Assembly (NCBI GenBank): GCA_012839325.1
Contig: DUNQ01000029.1
Span: 1-64,000 of the forward strand
Origin: Candidatus Cloacimonadota bacterium
GTDB taxonomy: Bacteria > Cloacimonadota > Cloacimonadia > Cloacimonadales > Cloacimonadaceae
Length of the DNA: 64,000 bases
Direction of reading: 5' to 3'
The notes under the pieces are model-generated. The model did not search any database. It saw only the letters and a list, made by a program, of their open reading frames with translations, and had not been told where the DNA came from. Both the position numbers and the translations under genes were made by a program. This document shows positions 9,947-18,738 of the stretch, in pieces (the first letter of the stretch is position 1; every line of letters begins with the position of its first letter).

Positions 9947-10969
9947 ATGATCAGATACACACCAGAGTTTATTTTACGGAAATATGAGGCGGGGCGGATG
10001 GGGGGTACTCTGCGCGGCTTTGTTTTGCTTTTAGACTTGGTGGATTTCACTCACATCGTGGAAAAGATGCAAATGTCCGGCTTACACGGCGTGGATTTAG
10101 TGGCTAAACTTTTGGACGACATTCAACAAATTCCCATCCGATCCATTTATAAACATGGCGGTTTTATCAATCTTTTTGTGGGAGATGCCATTTGCTGCAT
10201 ATTCGAGGGCGAGGACGCTCTTCCCATGCAAAAGACTATTGAGGAGATACGTGAGCATCTTGCCGAGCTCCCTTCTTATGAGGTCAATGACAGCATCATT
10301 CAGCCCGAAATGCGCGAAACGATCGCTTTCGGGGATATTGAATGGGGAATAATGAACACCGAGTATCAGAGCGAATATCTCTTTTTTGGCGAACCCTTGG
10401 CGGAACTCAATACACTCTCAAAAAAGAAGCTGCAATATTCCGCTACGCCTGCCGCACTCAGGCAGATAGAGCTTTCCGCAGACATTGAATGCAAAAGCCG
10501 ATACATACCCAAGCAAAGATTTTCCCTTACACTGCCGGATTCCTTAAAGGAAATAAGGACCCAATTCAATCCCATCAATCATAGAGGTATCTCGGTGGAT
10601 AACGAGGTGCGCCCCATCGTCGCCGTATTTGTAGATATCCATAATGCCAAACACAAATCACGCTGTATCTTAAACCTCAATCGTCTTGCTTATGAAAACG
10701 AAGGTTTTATCAATAAGATCGACTACACCGATAAAGGTGCGCAGGCTGTATTGATCTTCGGCGCTCCCAAAAGCAGCGGACGCAGCATCTCTCAGGCTTG
10801 TGAGTTTTCACTATCCTTTTTAGAGAGCGAGAAAACCATGGCAATAGGCATCAGCAGCGGATACAGCTATGTGGGCATGGTGGGAATAGGAGAAGTATCG
10901 GAATACACCGCCTTGGGGCTAACCGTGAATCACGCCTCTTTTCTTTCAACTCAGGCAAAAGAAGGCTAA
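9947..10969 (+). CDS. Class III adenylate/guanylate cyclase-like module (N-terminal part of a broken gene)
   Basis: This 340-residue piece has two cyclase homology domains in tandem. The first has LLLDLVDFTHIVEKM and FVGDAICCIFE. The second has VAVFVDIHNA, AVLIFGAP and the GISSGYSYVGMVG ... YTALGLTVNHASFL stretch typical of the family. In class III cyclases these give the metal-binding aspartates and the dimer interface, but several catalytic positions look degenerate, so activity is uncertain. The frame ends in TAA immediately before a region that continues the same protein in the same frame (10970-13117). The ribosome site is weak (AAGG about 12 bp before the ATG). Confidence 0.78.
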   Translation: MIRYTPEFILRKYEAGRMGGTLRGFVLLLDLVDFTHIVEKMQMSGLHGVDLVAKLLDDIQQIPIRSIYKHGGFINLFVGDAICCIFEGEDALPMQKTIEEIREHLAELPSYEVNDSIIQPEMRETIAFGDIEWGIMNTEYQSEYLFFGEPLAELNTLSKKKLQYSATPAALRQIELSADIECKSRYIPKQRFSLTLPDSLKEIRTQFNPINHRGISVDNEVRPIVAVFVDIHNAKHKSRCILNLNRLAYENEGFINKIDYTDKGAQAVLIFGAPKSSGRSISQACEFSLSFLESEKTMAIGISSGYSYVGMVGIGEVSEYTALGLTVNHASFLSTQAKEG

Positions 10970-13117
10970 ATACTCTGCGATGCAAATACTTTCAAACAGG
11001 CAAGCGGCGAATATCTTATCCGCCTTCATAGCGGCACCGAGAAAGCCTACCAAATTAAAGGACGCAAGAAAAAGCATGAGCTTACCTTCCAGAGCACCTT
11101 CGTGGGTAGGGAAAAGGAGCTTTCTTGCCTGAACACTCTCTTTGAATATGGACGTCTAAGGCGCGAAAACCACATAGTTTACATTCATGGACACGCGGGG
11201 CAGGGCAAGAGTCGCCTCGCCTGGGAATTCTATGAAAAAACCAAGAATGTAAACAAGATATTTCTTGCCGGATACAGGGAGACTCATTTCGGACTCTATG
11301 CGCTGCGCCAGCTGGTAGATTCATATTTTAAGATAGACGATAAGCTCACCAATGCCGAGGCCTTGGCAAACTATGAACAGATCCTATCTAAGCTGAACTG
11401 GCCAAAACAGGAAGATGAAGAGTTAAAACCCGCACTGGCAAGCTTTTTAGATATACAATACCCGGAAAGCGAGTTTGAGAGGGGAACGCCTCTTGAGCGT
11501 GAAAACCTCCAAAAAGAGGCATTTGTCGGCTTTCTTACCGCACTGATCAACGACTCAGAACTTTTGATATTCTTCGATGACATCCAGTGGTTGGACAAAG
11601 ATTTTGCAGACTATATGCGTAGCATACATATCAAGCAAACTCATGCCTCTTTTATAATTGCAACGAGCAGGTATCTCGATCAAGGGCACACATACGACCT
11701 CTTTCTTGAGGATTTTATCAAGCATGAAATACACTTGGAACAACTAAATGAAAAAGATTCCGCTCTGCTTTTGGAAGATATTATAGATAAAGAGATTAAA
11801 GAGCAGCCCATCTTGCAGGAGATCATCCAAAAATCCCAAGGAAATCCCCTGTTTTTAGAGCAATTGGGCTATAGCTATTTAGAGCATAGTTTTGCATATG
11901 AAGACGGAAAATCCCAACTCAATCAGGCAATATTCAATATCAGCGACGTTATCAACAGCCGTATAGACTGCCTCGGCAAGTCTCTGCAAAAGTGTCTCTA
12001 TTGCGCTGCGATCTTAGGCAACAATTTCAGCACCAATCTCCTTGCTTTCATGATGGAGAGAAGGCTGGATGAAGAGCTCAAGCGCGGCGTTCAAATGAGG
12101 CTCTGGAAAAAATATCGTGAAGGGATCTACTCTTTTGGACACATTCTGATTCGCGATGTGGTCTATGAAAGAATGCTCAGCAGCCAAGCGAAAGAGCTGC
12201 ATAAGATCGCCGCAGGTGCCATATCTTCATACTATGGCGGGGACCTGGGCGCACACATTGATGAGATTGCCTATCATCACGAAAAAAGCTGCAACCTTCC
12301 CCAAGCGGAAGCAGATTATTATAAGGCAGCACTTTATCACAGAAGAAAAAACAATTGGCGCAAAGCACTTTTATACCAAAGGAAATCAACTCTTTTGGCG
12401 GGAAAATATTTTGGATTCGGTAGTTCCAGGCATATCAGCCGTCTGTTTTGGCTGGGAATTATTTACCACTCCGCTCAACTCTATGATAAGGCGGAAGCTA
12501 TTTATAACATTACATTTAGAGCAAATACCGGACTCACCGGCGGGGATGAGATAAAGCTTTCCGGGGATATCAATAACCTCGGTAGATTGTATAAAGATAT
12601 GCAAAGATTTGATGAAGGGGAGATCCTGCTCAGACGCTCGCTGAGGATAGAGGCGATGGTAGCGCCGCGCAGCGCGAATGTGGCAGACAGGCTAAACAAT
12701 CTCAGTTCCCTGTTTCTCAAACGTGGTGATTTTAAGAAGGCTCTCGCCTATGCAAAGCTCGCTTACAAATATTTCACCTCTTGGCCGCATGTGAACTATG
12801 TGGAATATCATGCTTTGATGCGGCATAACTTGGGCAGCATCCACATTAAATTGGGCAATATTGAGCTTGCGGAAGAGATGATACGCCTTGCTATGAGCGA
12901 TTTTAGGCGCGTGCATCACAAAAACCATCCGCGCTATCTTTCCTGCGTTTCACGTTTGGGAGATATTTTCTTTATCAAAAAGGATTTTGAAGCCGCTTTA
13001 AAGTCCTATAAAGAAGCCTATCAGGGATATGTTTTTTATTTTAATAAAGACTTTCCTGCCTGCAAAATTCAGGAGAAAAATATAGCAAAAGTGCACGCTG
13101 CCGTGGCAGCTCTTTAG
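10970..13117 (+). pseudogene. AAA ATPase-TPR portion separated from its cyclase domain by an in-frame stop
   Basis: This stretch is in the same frame as the cyclase piece and continues it directly: ILCDANTFKQA follows KEG-stop, as in intact cyclase-ATPase proteins. No ATG, GTG or TTG occurs in frame until the GTG at 11102, which lies inside the conserved FVGREKEL motif, so that is not a credible natural start. Seen in order are an AAA_16-type ATPase with Walker A (GHAGQGKSR) and Walker B (LLIFFDDIQWLD), a helical region, then TPR-like repeats to the end (NNLGRLYKDMQRFDEGE, HNLGSIHIKLGNIELAE). The intact protein would be about 1,056 residues, a signalling ATPase of STAND-like type. A GCTGCC-GT-GGCAGC hairpin with a T-rich tail spans the stop codon and may terminate transcription. 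Confidence 0.75.
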
Positions 13118-13179
13118 TCTGTTTTTTTGTCCTTTTTCTGTTCCATGAGCAATTCCTTTCGCAGCTACGCTCTAAGTCA

Positions 13180-13277
13180 TTGCTTCCCTATTGATTGCTG
13201 CCTATCTTCCGCTTATGATGTGCTCATGGCTATGACCATATCATGACCACATCATCACCGGAACCCTATAAGGAAGC
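13180..13277 (+). repeat. Family A palindromic intergenic repeat, copy 2
   Basis: Outer GCTTCCCTA ... TAAGGAAGC ends are visible. Inner pairings are TTCCG (13207-13211) with CGGAA (13259-13263), ATGATGTG (13215-13222) with CACATCAT (13248-13255), and TCATG (13224-13228) with CATGA (13242-13246), around a loop of about 13 nt. It lies in the gap after the broken cyclase-ATPase gene. Confidence 0.9.
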
Positions 13278-13397
13278 CATGAAAAAGAGGGCAGAATTTA
13301 CTCGATAAACCAGTATGTGCGGCAGGGAAAAAAACATCATGCTTGACAGGCATGCGCTTTCCTTCTTAGTGGTGCAAATCATCAAATTGGAGTAATA

Positions 13398-13829
13398 GTG
13401 AGAAAATTATCTATCATAGCGCTGTTTCTTTGTTTCGGGATCGCTTTTGCAAATCCGAATAAAGCCATGCTATATTCCGCGCTCGTGCCCGGCGGGGGAC
13501 AGGTCTATAATGGCGCCTATCTCAAAGCTGGAGCGGTGGTTGGTGTGCAAAGTTTCTTGATCGCAAACACCATTATTCAGGATAACAAGGCGCGTGATGC
13601 AAAGAGACTCATGAAAGATGCCGATCCTGCCATGGAAGGCTTTTATAAGGCAGAATATGAAACTCATAAAGAAGCGCGAAATAGCAATATATGGTGGATT
13701 GGTGTCACTACTGTACTCAGCATGATAGATGCCTATGTAGATGCTCATTTGGTGGATTTTGAGGAGCGAAAAGAGGGATTGAGACTGCGCTTTGAAGATG
13801 ATATGCTCACCCTCAGATATAAGTTTTAG
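13398..13829 (+). CDS. DUF5683-like small exported/membrane protein
   Basis: This is a 143-residue protein starting with GTG, with TTGGAG 5 bp upstream. An N-terminal signal peptide (MRKLSIIALFLCFGIAFA) precedes a conserved-looking SALVPGGGQVYNGAYLKAG motif. A second hydrophobic stretch follows (NIWWIGVTTVLSMIDAYVDA), then a short charged beta tail. The PGGGQxYN plus IDAYVDAHL arrangement is that of the DUF5683 family, whose function is unknown but which is associated with the envelope in FCB bacteria. It stands alone between two repeat-bearing gaps. Confidence 0.7.
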   Translation: MRKLSIIALFLCFGIAFANPNKAMLYSALVPGGGQVYNGAYLKAGAVVGVQSFLIANTIIQDNKARDAKRLMKDADPAMEGFYKAEYETHKEARNSNIWWIGVTTVLSMIDAYVDAHLVDFEERKEGLRLRFEDDMLTLRYKF

Positions 13830-13846
13830 CTTAACGCCCTTGGTTT

Positions 13847-13937
13847 GGGCAGGCAACATCCTGTTGCCTGAGAAAGCGTAGCTTTCTATATATCAGTAGG
13901 TTAACGTTCCCGTTGACCGAGAAAACCCCAGTTTCTG
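13847..13937 (+). repeat. Family B twin-hairpin elements (two units)
   Basis: Unit 1 (13847-13889) has a perfect 9-bp stem CAGGCAACA / TGTTGCCTG with a TCC loop, followed at once by AGAAAGC / GCTTTCT with a GTA loop. Unit 2 (13898-13937) has the same plan with different bases: GGTTAACG / CGTTGACC with a TTCC loop, then AGAAA / TTTCT. The first unit is nearly identical to 54280-54322. Confidence 0.85.
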
Positions 13938-14028
13938 TCTTTTAATGCAAGCACCCGCCCGATGTCGCTCGTTGCAACAAGCGCGTCGCAACACCGCCCC
14001 CGTCATCACTTTCGCCCCTGTTTTTGGG

Positions 14029-14070
14029 GCGGGAACGTCCCCGTTGCCGCATGCGCCGTTAGCGCATTCC
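14029..14070 (+). repeat. Family B twin-hairpin element, diverged unit
   Basis: GGGAACG / CGTTGCC (one mismatch) with a TCCC loop is followed by ATGCGC / GCGCAT with a 5-nt loop. It has the same two-stem plan as 13847 but different stem bases. An extra stem CGCCCC / GGGGCG (14013-14031) abuts it. It lies just beyond the 3' end of the minus-strand licD-like gene and may act in 3'-end formation. Confidence 0.65.
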
Positions 14071-14072
14071 CT

Positions 14073-14687
14073 CTACTTATCACCCCTATCAAAATACTCA
14101 ATATTACAACCACATTCATCCCGAAAATCATAGTCCTTCTTAGGTGTCCGCCAGTCCCCATAATGCCTGGTAAGATATCCATCATAATCCTGTGGAATAT
14201 AATACTCTCTACCGTTAAATTCTCTTTTCACCCTCTCGTCCAAATGCCTTGCCTCACAAGATTGCAGGATGGGCTCATCACTTTGCACCACCCAATAGTA
14301 GCTGTCTCCATCTTTATATTTCACAAAGATATCCATGAGCTTCTCTTTTTTGAAGATGAAAAACCGGCGTGTATAAACCCGAAACAGGCGGAAAGATTTG
14401 GCAGGAATGGGGCCGCAATTCAAACGAGAAAACCTCAATCGGGTGAGATAACCCGCTTTATATAGCTTTTTTCTCAGCTCTTTCAGGCGCTCGCCATGAT
14501 TGGCAGGGATGGCGATATCCAAATCCGTATCCCAGGGAAGCAGTCTATCTTCCCGAACTATTCCCAATAAAGTGCCCGCATCCAAAGCATAAGGAATATC
14601 TGCTTCTTCCAAAATCTCACACACGTCTTCTAACATCTTTAAAGCATCTTGTAGGTTTTTACCGACCAGTTCTGCACTACCTGCCAT
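14073..14687 (-). CDS. LicD-family phosphotransferase-like protein
   Basis: This 204-residue protein has the LicD/nucleotidyltransferase core: YALDAGTLLGIVRE followed by LPWDTDLDIAIP (residues ~35-62), the GxxLGxxR...D-x-D arrangement that binds metal and nucleotide. LicD proteins move phosphocholine or similar phospho-groups from CDP-linked donors onto cell-surface glycans. Here the acceptor is unknown. The ribosome site is weak (GCAGGAA). It is followed 3' by family B hairpins. Four kb further right lie glycerol-phosphate polymer genes, so a role in surface-polymer decoration is a reasonable inference. Confidence 0.78.
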   Translation of the reverse strand: MAGSAELVGKNLQDALKMLEDVCEILEEADIPYALDAGTLLGIVREDRLLPWDTDLDIAIPANHGERLKELRKKLYKAGYLTRLRFSRLNCGPIPAKSFRLFRVYTRRFFIFKKEKLMDIFVKYKDGDSYYWVVQSDEPILQSCEARHLDERVKREFNGREYYIPQDYDGYLTRHYGDWRTPKKDYDFRDECGCNIEYFDRGDK

Positions 14688-14742
14688 TTGTTCCTGCCTT
14701 GTTCATCTTCTTTCCTTTCTTCACAATCCCTATTAAAGCTTA

Positions 14743-15513
14743 TTAAATCTCAATTTCCACATAAACGGGGCAATGATCAGAACCCATGATATCCTGTCTG
14801 ATTCCCGCTTTTTTCACTATGTCAATATGTTCTTCATTGATAAAGAAATAGTCAATCCTCCAGCCTACGTTCCTGGCACGCGCGCCCGAGCGATAGCTCC
14901 ACCATGAATATTCATCCGGATCGGGATTGAATTTGCGGAAGGTATCCACCCAGCCGTGCTCAACAATCTTATCCAGCCAATCGCGCTCAATTCTGAGGAA
15001 TCCGGAGGTGTTTTCATTCGCTTTGGGACGAGCGAGATCGATGGGGAAGTGGGCTGTGTTATAGTCTCCGCCCACAAGCACTGCCTTGCCTTTGGCGCGC
15101 ATATCTTGCATCACTTCAAAGGCGCGGTCATAAAACCTGAGTTTATAGTCCAGCCTTTCCTCGCTTTGCTGTCCATTGGGGAAATAGACGTTAAATAAAA
15201 TGAAGTCTTCATATTCGGCGATATTTATCCTGCCTTCGATGTCAAACTCGTGGGTATCAAACTTTTCGCTGAAGTGCAAAGGCTTCTCTTTGCTGAATAT
15301 GGCGGTTCCGGAGTATCCCTTGCGCTCGCCGTGAGACCAATAGTCGTGATAGCCTTCCAGTTCGCTGATTTGCGGGGGAATCTGATGGGCTTGCAGCTTG
15401 GTTTCTTGTATGCCCAAGATGTCGGGGTTTTCGCGATTGATTATCTTTGTAAAGTCTTTATTTATGATGGCTCTCAAGCCGTTTACATTCCAGCTCCAAA
15501 TGGTAAGTTTCAT
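14743..15513 (-). CDS. xth: Exodeoxyribonuclease III / AP endonuclease
   Basis: This 256-residue member of the exonuclease-endonuclease-phosphatase family repairs abasic sites and trims 3' blocks in DNA base-excision repair. The full set of family motifs is visible: WNVNGLRA, GIQETK with the metal-binding Glu, GxxxYSGTAIFSK, VGGDYNTAH, WWSYR, and the catalytic GSDHCPVYVEI at the C-terminus. Length is normal for the family. It is divergent from the acyl-CoA ligase gene, with a ~200-bp shared upstream region that holds a TTGACA hexamer for this strand. The minus-strand neighbour (licD-like) follows 55 bp downstream. Confidence 0.95.
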   Translation of the reverse strand: MKLTIWSWNVNGLRAIINKDFTKIINRENPDILGIQETKLQAHQIPPQISELEGYHDYWSHGERKGYSGTAIFSKEKPLHFSEKFDTHEFDIEGRINIAEYEDFILFNVYFPNGQQSEERLDYKLRFYDRAFEVMQDMRAKGKAVLVGGDYNTAHFPIDLARPKANENTSGFLRIERDWLDKIVEHGWVDTFRKFNPDPDEYSWWSYRSGARARNVGWRIDYFFINEEHIDIVKKAGIRQDIMGSDHCPVYVEIEI

Positions 15514-15712
15514 TGTTTTCCTCTTTTATGGTCTATAATATTATCTTGATTCAATTCTTTATATTGCTTGCTTTTGTCAATCTTTCTTTGCTTTTACAAG
15601 ATTTATCTTTACTTAAAATAGGCTTTTATTATATTGCCTCAATCGTGCTTGATTGTCTGAAACATCAGGTTTTCATGCACTTTACCATATGAAAAACAAG
15701 GAGTTTGTCGTG

Positions 15713-17401
15713 ATGGAACCAACAAAATTTACTTTGAAGGCGATGATACAAAAAACCATCGCTACCCACGGTGAAAGACCGGCACTTTCCATGGTTGAAG
15801 GCGAGCCGATCAGCTACTCTCAACTCGGAGAATTGATTGATCAGGTTATCGTAATGTTGCGCGAATATGGAATTCGCAAAGGCGACAGAGTTGCTATTCT
15901 CTCCCAGAATATGCCTAATTGGGGAGTTGCTTATTTGGCGATCACGAGCATGGGTGCAGTCGTTGTTCCCATACTCGTGGATTTCCACGAAAATGAAATA
16001 AAGCAGATCCTCAGGCACAGCGGAGCGAAGGCTATCTTTGTATCCAACACGCATTACGATAAGGTTGGCTATGCCGATTTTGAACAGGATCCACAGATCT
16101 TTCTTACGGACAGTCTTAGTCCGGTGGATGCAAATCTCACAAAAGATAAGCTTGCGGAATATCTGCAGGATACGAAAAATGTCTTTTTGAGGTTCAGAAA
16201 CAAAGCCATGGAAGCGGTAGGTCTTATCGGCACCGAGCCGGATGAGGAAGATGTCGCAGCGATTATCTATACCTCGGGTACCACCGGGAACCCAAAGGGA
16301 GTGGTCTTGACGCATAGAAATCTCGTCAAGGACACCTGGCTCACGCTTCGGATCCAGGAAGTGGACGAATTTGATCGCTTGATCTCTGTTTTGCCGCTTT
16401 CACACACCTACGAATGCACCATAGGATTTCTTATCCCAATGCTCAAAGGTGCATGCGTCTTTTATTTAGATAAACCGCCCACAGCGAGGATTCTCATCCC
16501 TGCAATGCAGAAGATCAAGCCCACGATGATCCTCACCGTGCCGCTTATCATAGAAAAGATCTTTAAGTTGCAGGTATATCCTCAACTTAATGCAAATCCC
16601 GTGATGAGAAAGATGTATAAGTTCCCGCCAACGCGTAAAATGCTGCACAAGATCGCGGGCAAAAAGCTGATGAAAACCTTTGGCGGAGAGTTGCACTTCT
16701 TCGGCATCGGCGGCGCGCTTTTGTCCCACGATGTGGAGCGCTTTCTCAATGACGCATCCTTCCCTTATGCAATCGGTTATGGGCTTACGGAAACCTCTCC
16801 GCTCATCGCCGGATGCAGTCCTTCCGTGGTGAAATTCCGCTCTACCGGCGTGATCATCCCGGAGCTGGAAGTGCGCATAGCGGATGCAGATCCTAAGACC
16901 AAAATCGGTGAAATTCAGGTGAAAGGACCCACCGTCATGAAAGGATATTACAAAGATAAAGAGCTTACCGCTCAATCCTTTACCAAAGACGGATTCTTCC
17001 GCACGGGGGATCTGGGCTTGCTCACCAAAAAGAACTATCTCTATATCAAAGGCAGGATCAAGAATGTGATCATCGGCGCAAATGGTGATAACATCTATGC
17101 CGAAGAGCTGGAAGCAATGCTCAATGAAAATGATACCGTTCTTGAGTCTTTGGTCTATGAAAGCGAAGGGAATATCGTTGCGCGGGTTTACTTCAATCAG
17201 GATGTCTTGAAAAAGAAACACAATGTTTCGATGTTCAATGCGGTGCAATATGAAAAGTTCATGGAAAAACACCTCTCTGAATTGCGCGATAATCTGAATT
17301 CCAGTGTGTCTTCGTTCTCGCGTGTGCATAAGATCATCGAGCAAAAAGAACCCTTTGAAAAGACGCCTACGCAAAAGATTAAGAGATTCCTCTATCAGTA
17401 A
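15713..17401 (+). CDS. AMP-forming long-chain acyl-CoA synthetase family protein
   Basis: The frame is open from 15653, but the ATG at 15713 sits 9 bp after AAGGAG and gives a normal N-terminus (MEPTKFTLKAMIQK), so it is preferred; 562 residues. The adenylation motif IIYTSGTTGNPKGVVLTHRN, the YGLTETSP motif, the RTGDLG hinge region and a C-terminal IKNVIIGANGDNIY motif identify an ANL-superfamily acyl-CoA ligase, which activates fatty acids through acyl-AMP. The C-terminal ~60 residues are lysine-rich and longer than usual for bacterial FadD. It is followed after 16 bp by the NIF3-like gene. Substrate chain length cannot be read from the sequence. Confidence 0.9.
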   Translation: MEPTKFTLKAMIQKTIATHGERPALSMVEGEPISYSQLGELIDQVIVMLREYGIRKGDRVAILSQNMPNWGVAYLAITSMGAVVVPILVDFHENEIKQILRHSGAKAIFVSNTHYDKVGYADFEQDPQIFLTDSLSPVDANLTKDKLAEYLQDTKNVFLRFRNKAMEAVGLIGTEPDEEDVAAIIYTSGTTGNPKGVVLTHRNLVKDTWLTLRIQEVDEFDRLISVLPLSHTYECTIGFLIPMLKGACVFYLDKPPTARILIPAMQKIKPTMILTVPLIIEKIFKLQVYPQLNANPVMRKMYKFPPTRKMLHKIAGKKLMKTFGGELHFFGIGGALLSHDVERFLNDASFPYAIGYGLTETSPLIAGCSPSVVKFRSTGVIIPELEVRIADADPKTKIGEIQVKGPTVMKGYYKDKELTAQSFTKDGFFRTGDLGLLTKKNYLYIKGRIKNVIIGANGDNIYAEELEAMLNENDTVLESLVYESEGNIVARVYFNQDVLKKKHNVSMFNAVQYEKFMEKHLSELRDNLNSSVSSFSRVHKIIEQKEPFEKTPTQKIKRFLYQ

Positions 17402-17417
17402 ATAGGAGAATTGTTCA

Positions 17418-18182
17418 GTGAAATTAAAAGATATATTGATACAGCTGGAAAGGTATGCGCCTAAAGAGCTTGCGCAGGATTGGGACAACGTTGGCTTGCT
17501 TATCGGTGAGCCGGATAGAGTCGCCAAAAAAGTGTTGATAGCGCTCGATGCGGGAGCCATGGGGATAGACTATGCCATCGAGCATGGATATGATCTCATT
17601 CTCACGCATCATCCGCTTATCTTTCAGCCGCTAAGAAATATCAGCAACCCCAATATAATCAAGATGATAGAGCATAAGATTGCCCTGATTAGCATGCATA
17701 CGAATTTTGATGCTGCAATAGGCGGGGTCAATCATGCGCTTGCCAATGCTTTGGATCTGGAAGTGATAGAGCCATTGGGAGATAGCGCTAAAAAGGAGCT
17801 GGGGCTTTTGTGTCATGCAGATTCGCCGCAAAACTTAAACGAGCTCTCCGAAAAGGTGAAGGAAAATCTCAACGTTCCGCGGCTGAGGCTGTGGACAGCG
17901 GGGCGAGATGATGATGCACGCTACCTACGCATTGCCATCTGTGGCGGAGCGGGGGGTGCATCGCTGGCTCTCGCCGAAGAGAAAGCAGATATCTTCATCA
18001 GCGGAGATCTTAGCTATCATAGCTTCTTAGATAGCAGTATTCCCATCATCGATGCAGGACATTTCTACACAGAATATCCGGCATTGGAGAAACTGGCTGA
18101 ATTGCTTATCCCTACGGGGCTTGAGAGCTTTGTTTTGCCTCAAAATCTGCACGAGTGGCACAACTTTATTCGTTATTACTAA
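17418..18182 (+). CDS. NIF3-family dinuclear metal protein (GTP cyclohydrolase I type 2 homologue)
   Basis: This 254-residue NIF3 protein begins at a GTG with TAGGAG 9 bp upstream. Metal-ligand motifs are present: LTHHPLIF near residue 65, MHTNFDAA, and the C-terminal GHFYTEYPALEKL stretch. Family members form hexameric toroids with a dinuclear metal site, and their physiological reaction is still disputed. In many genomes nif3 neighbours a zinc-ribbon gene that is absent here. It probably shares a transcript with the acyl-CoA ligase upstream. tRNA-Arg begins 62 bp after its stop. Confidence 0.9.
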   Translation: MKLKDILIQLERYAPKELAQDWDNVGLLIGEPDRVAKKVLIALDAGAMGIDYAIEHGYDLILTHHPLIFQPLRNISNPNIIKMIEHKIALISMHTNFDAAIGGVNHALANALDLEVIEPLGDSAKKELGLLCHADSPQNLNELSEKVKENLNVPRLRLWTAGRDDDARYLRIAICGGAGGASLALAEEKADIFISGDLSYHSFLDSSIPIIDAGHFYTEYPALEKLAELLIPTGLESFVLPQNLHEWHNFIRYY

Positions 18183-18202
18183 GCTCGGTGATAACTTTTT
18201 TG

Positions 18203-18231
18203 TTGACAAAAAAGCCCTTTGTAGAATCTTG
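18203..18231 (+). promoter_or_regulatory. Possible promoter of tRNA-Arg (-35 TTGACA)
   Basis: TTGACAAAAAA at 18203 is identical to the hexamer and A-run upstream of the tRNA cluster at 39929. The -10 is poor: ATCTTG at 17-bp spacing, or TAGAAT at a short 13-bp spacing. Confidence 0.4.
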
Positions 18232-18244
18232 AAAGAACCAGTGC

Positions 18245-18321
18245 GCGCCGTTAGCTCAATTGGATAGAGCATCTGACTACGGATCAGAAGGTTAGGGGTT
18301 CGAATCCCTTACGGCGTGCCA
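18245..18321 (+). tRNA. tRNA-Arg (anticodon ACG)
   Basis: A 77-nt cloverleaf with encoded CCA. The acceptor stem is GCGCCGT / ACGGCGT, the anticodon arm is TCTGA-CTACGGA-TCAGA, the T loop is GGTTCGAATCC. Anticodon ACG reads CGN arginine codons after A-to-I editing. Confidence 0.97.
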
Positions 18322-18342
18322 TTTTTTATATATGGAGAAAAT

Positions 18343-18735
18343 GTGATAAAAGTATTGACCTACGGAACTTATGACCTCTTTCATTATGGGCATTTGAGGC
18401 TGCTTGAGAGGGCTAAGGAGCTGGGGGACTACCTTATCGTTGGCATTTCTACAGACGAATTTAATCATATCAAAGGCAAGGTTTGCGTTTATCCCTATGA
18501 AGAGCGCGCTGCAATCGTTCAAGCAATCTCTTACGTGGATGAAGTTATCCCGGAAGAAAATTGGGAGCAAAAAGTGCGTGATGTGATTGAAAATGAGATA
18601 GATATCTTCGTAATGGGCGATGATTGGAAGGGTGAGTTCGACTTCTTGGAAGAGCATTGTCGCGTGGTCTATCTTCCGCGCACTGATGGAATCTCTTCTA
18701 CCGAAATCAAGGAAGATATCAAAAACGGAATCTGA
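18343..18735 (+). CDS. tagD: Glycerol-3-phosphate cytidylyltransferase (TagD-like)
   Basis: This ~130-residue cytidylyltransferase makes CDP-glycerol from CTP and glycerol-3-phosphate. A frame opening at 18316 would overlap the tRNA 3' end. The GTG at 18343, 5 bp after GGAG, begins the conserved VLTYGTYDLFHYGHLRLL segment directly and is preferred. The HxGH nucleotide-binding motif (HYGH), the MGDDWKGEFD segment and the C-terminal ISSTEIK signature are all present. It lies 21 bp after tRNA-Arg and 3 bp before a CDP-glycerol glycerophosphotransferase-like gene, so the pathway is coherent: donor synthesis followed by polymer transfer. Confidence 0.9.
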   Translation: MIKVLTYGTYDLFHYGHLRLLERAKELGDYLIVGISTDEFNHIKGKVCVYPYEERAAIVQAISYVDEVIPEENWEQKVRDVIENEIDIFVMGDDWKGEFDFLEEHCRVVYLPRTDGISSTEIKEDIKNGI

Positions 18736-18738
18736 GCC

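Noticed and set aside
13945-14465. Plus-strand frames over family B elements and licD
   Set aside because: Repeat-derived and antisense to licD; no ribosome site or conserved motif.
16466-17560. 364-residue minus-strand frame opposite the acyl-CoA ligase gene
   Set aside because: Opposite a clear enzyme gene with all motifs; no recognisable protein family and no proper start site.
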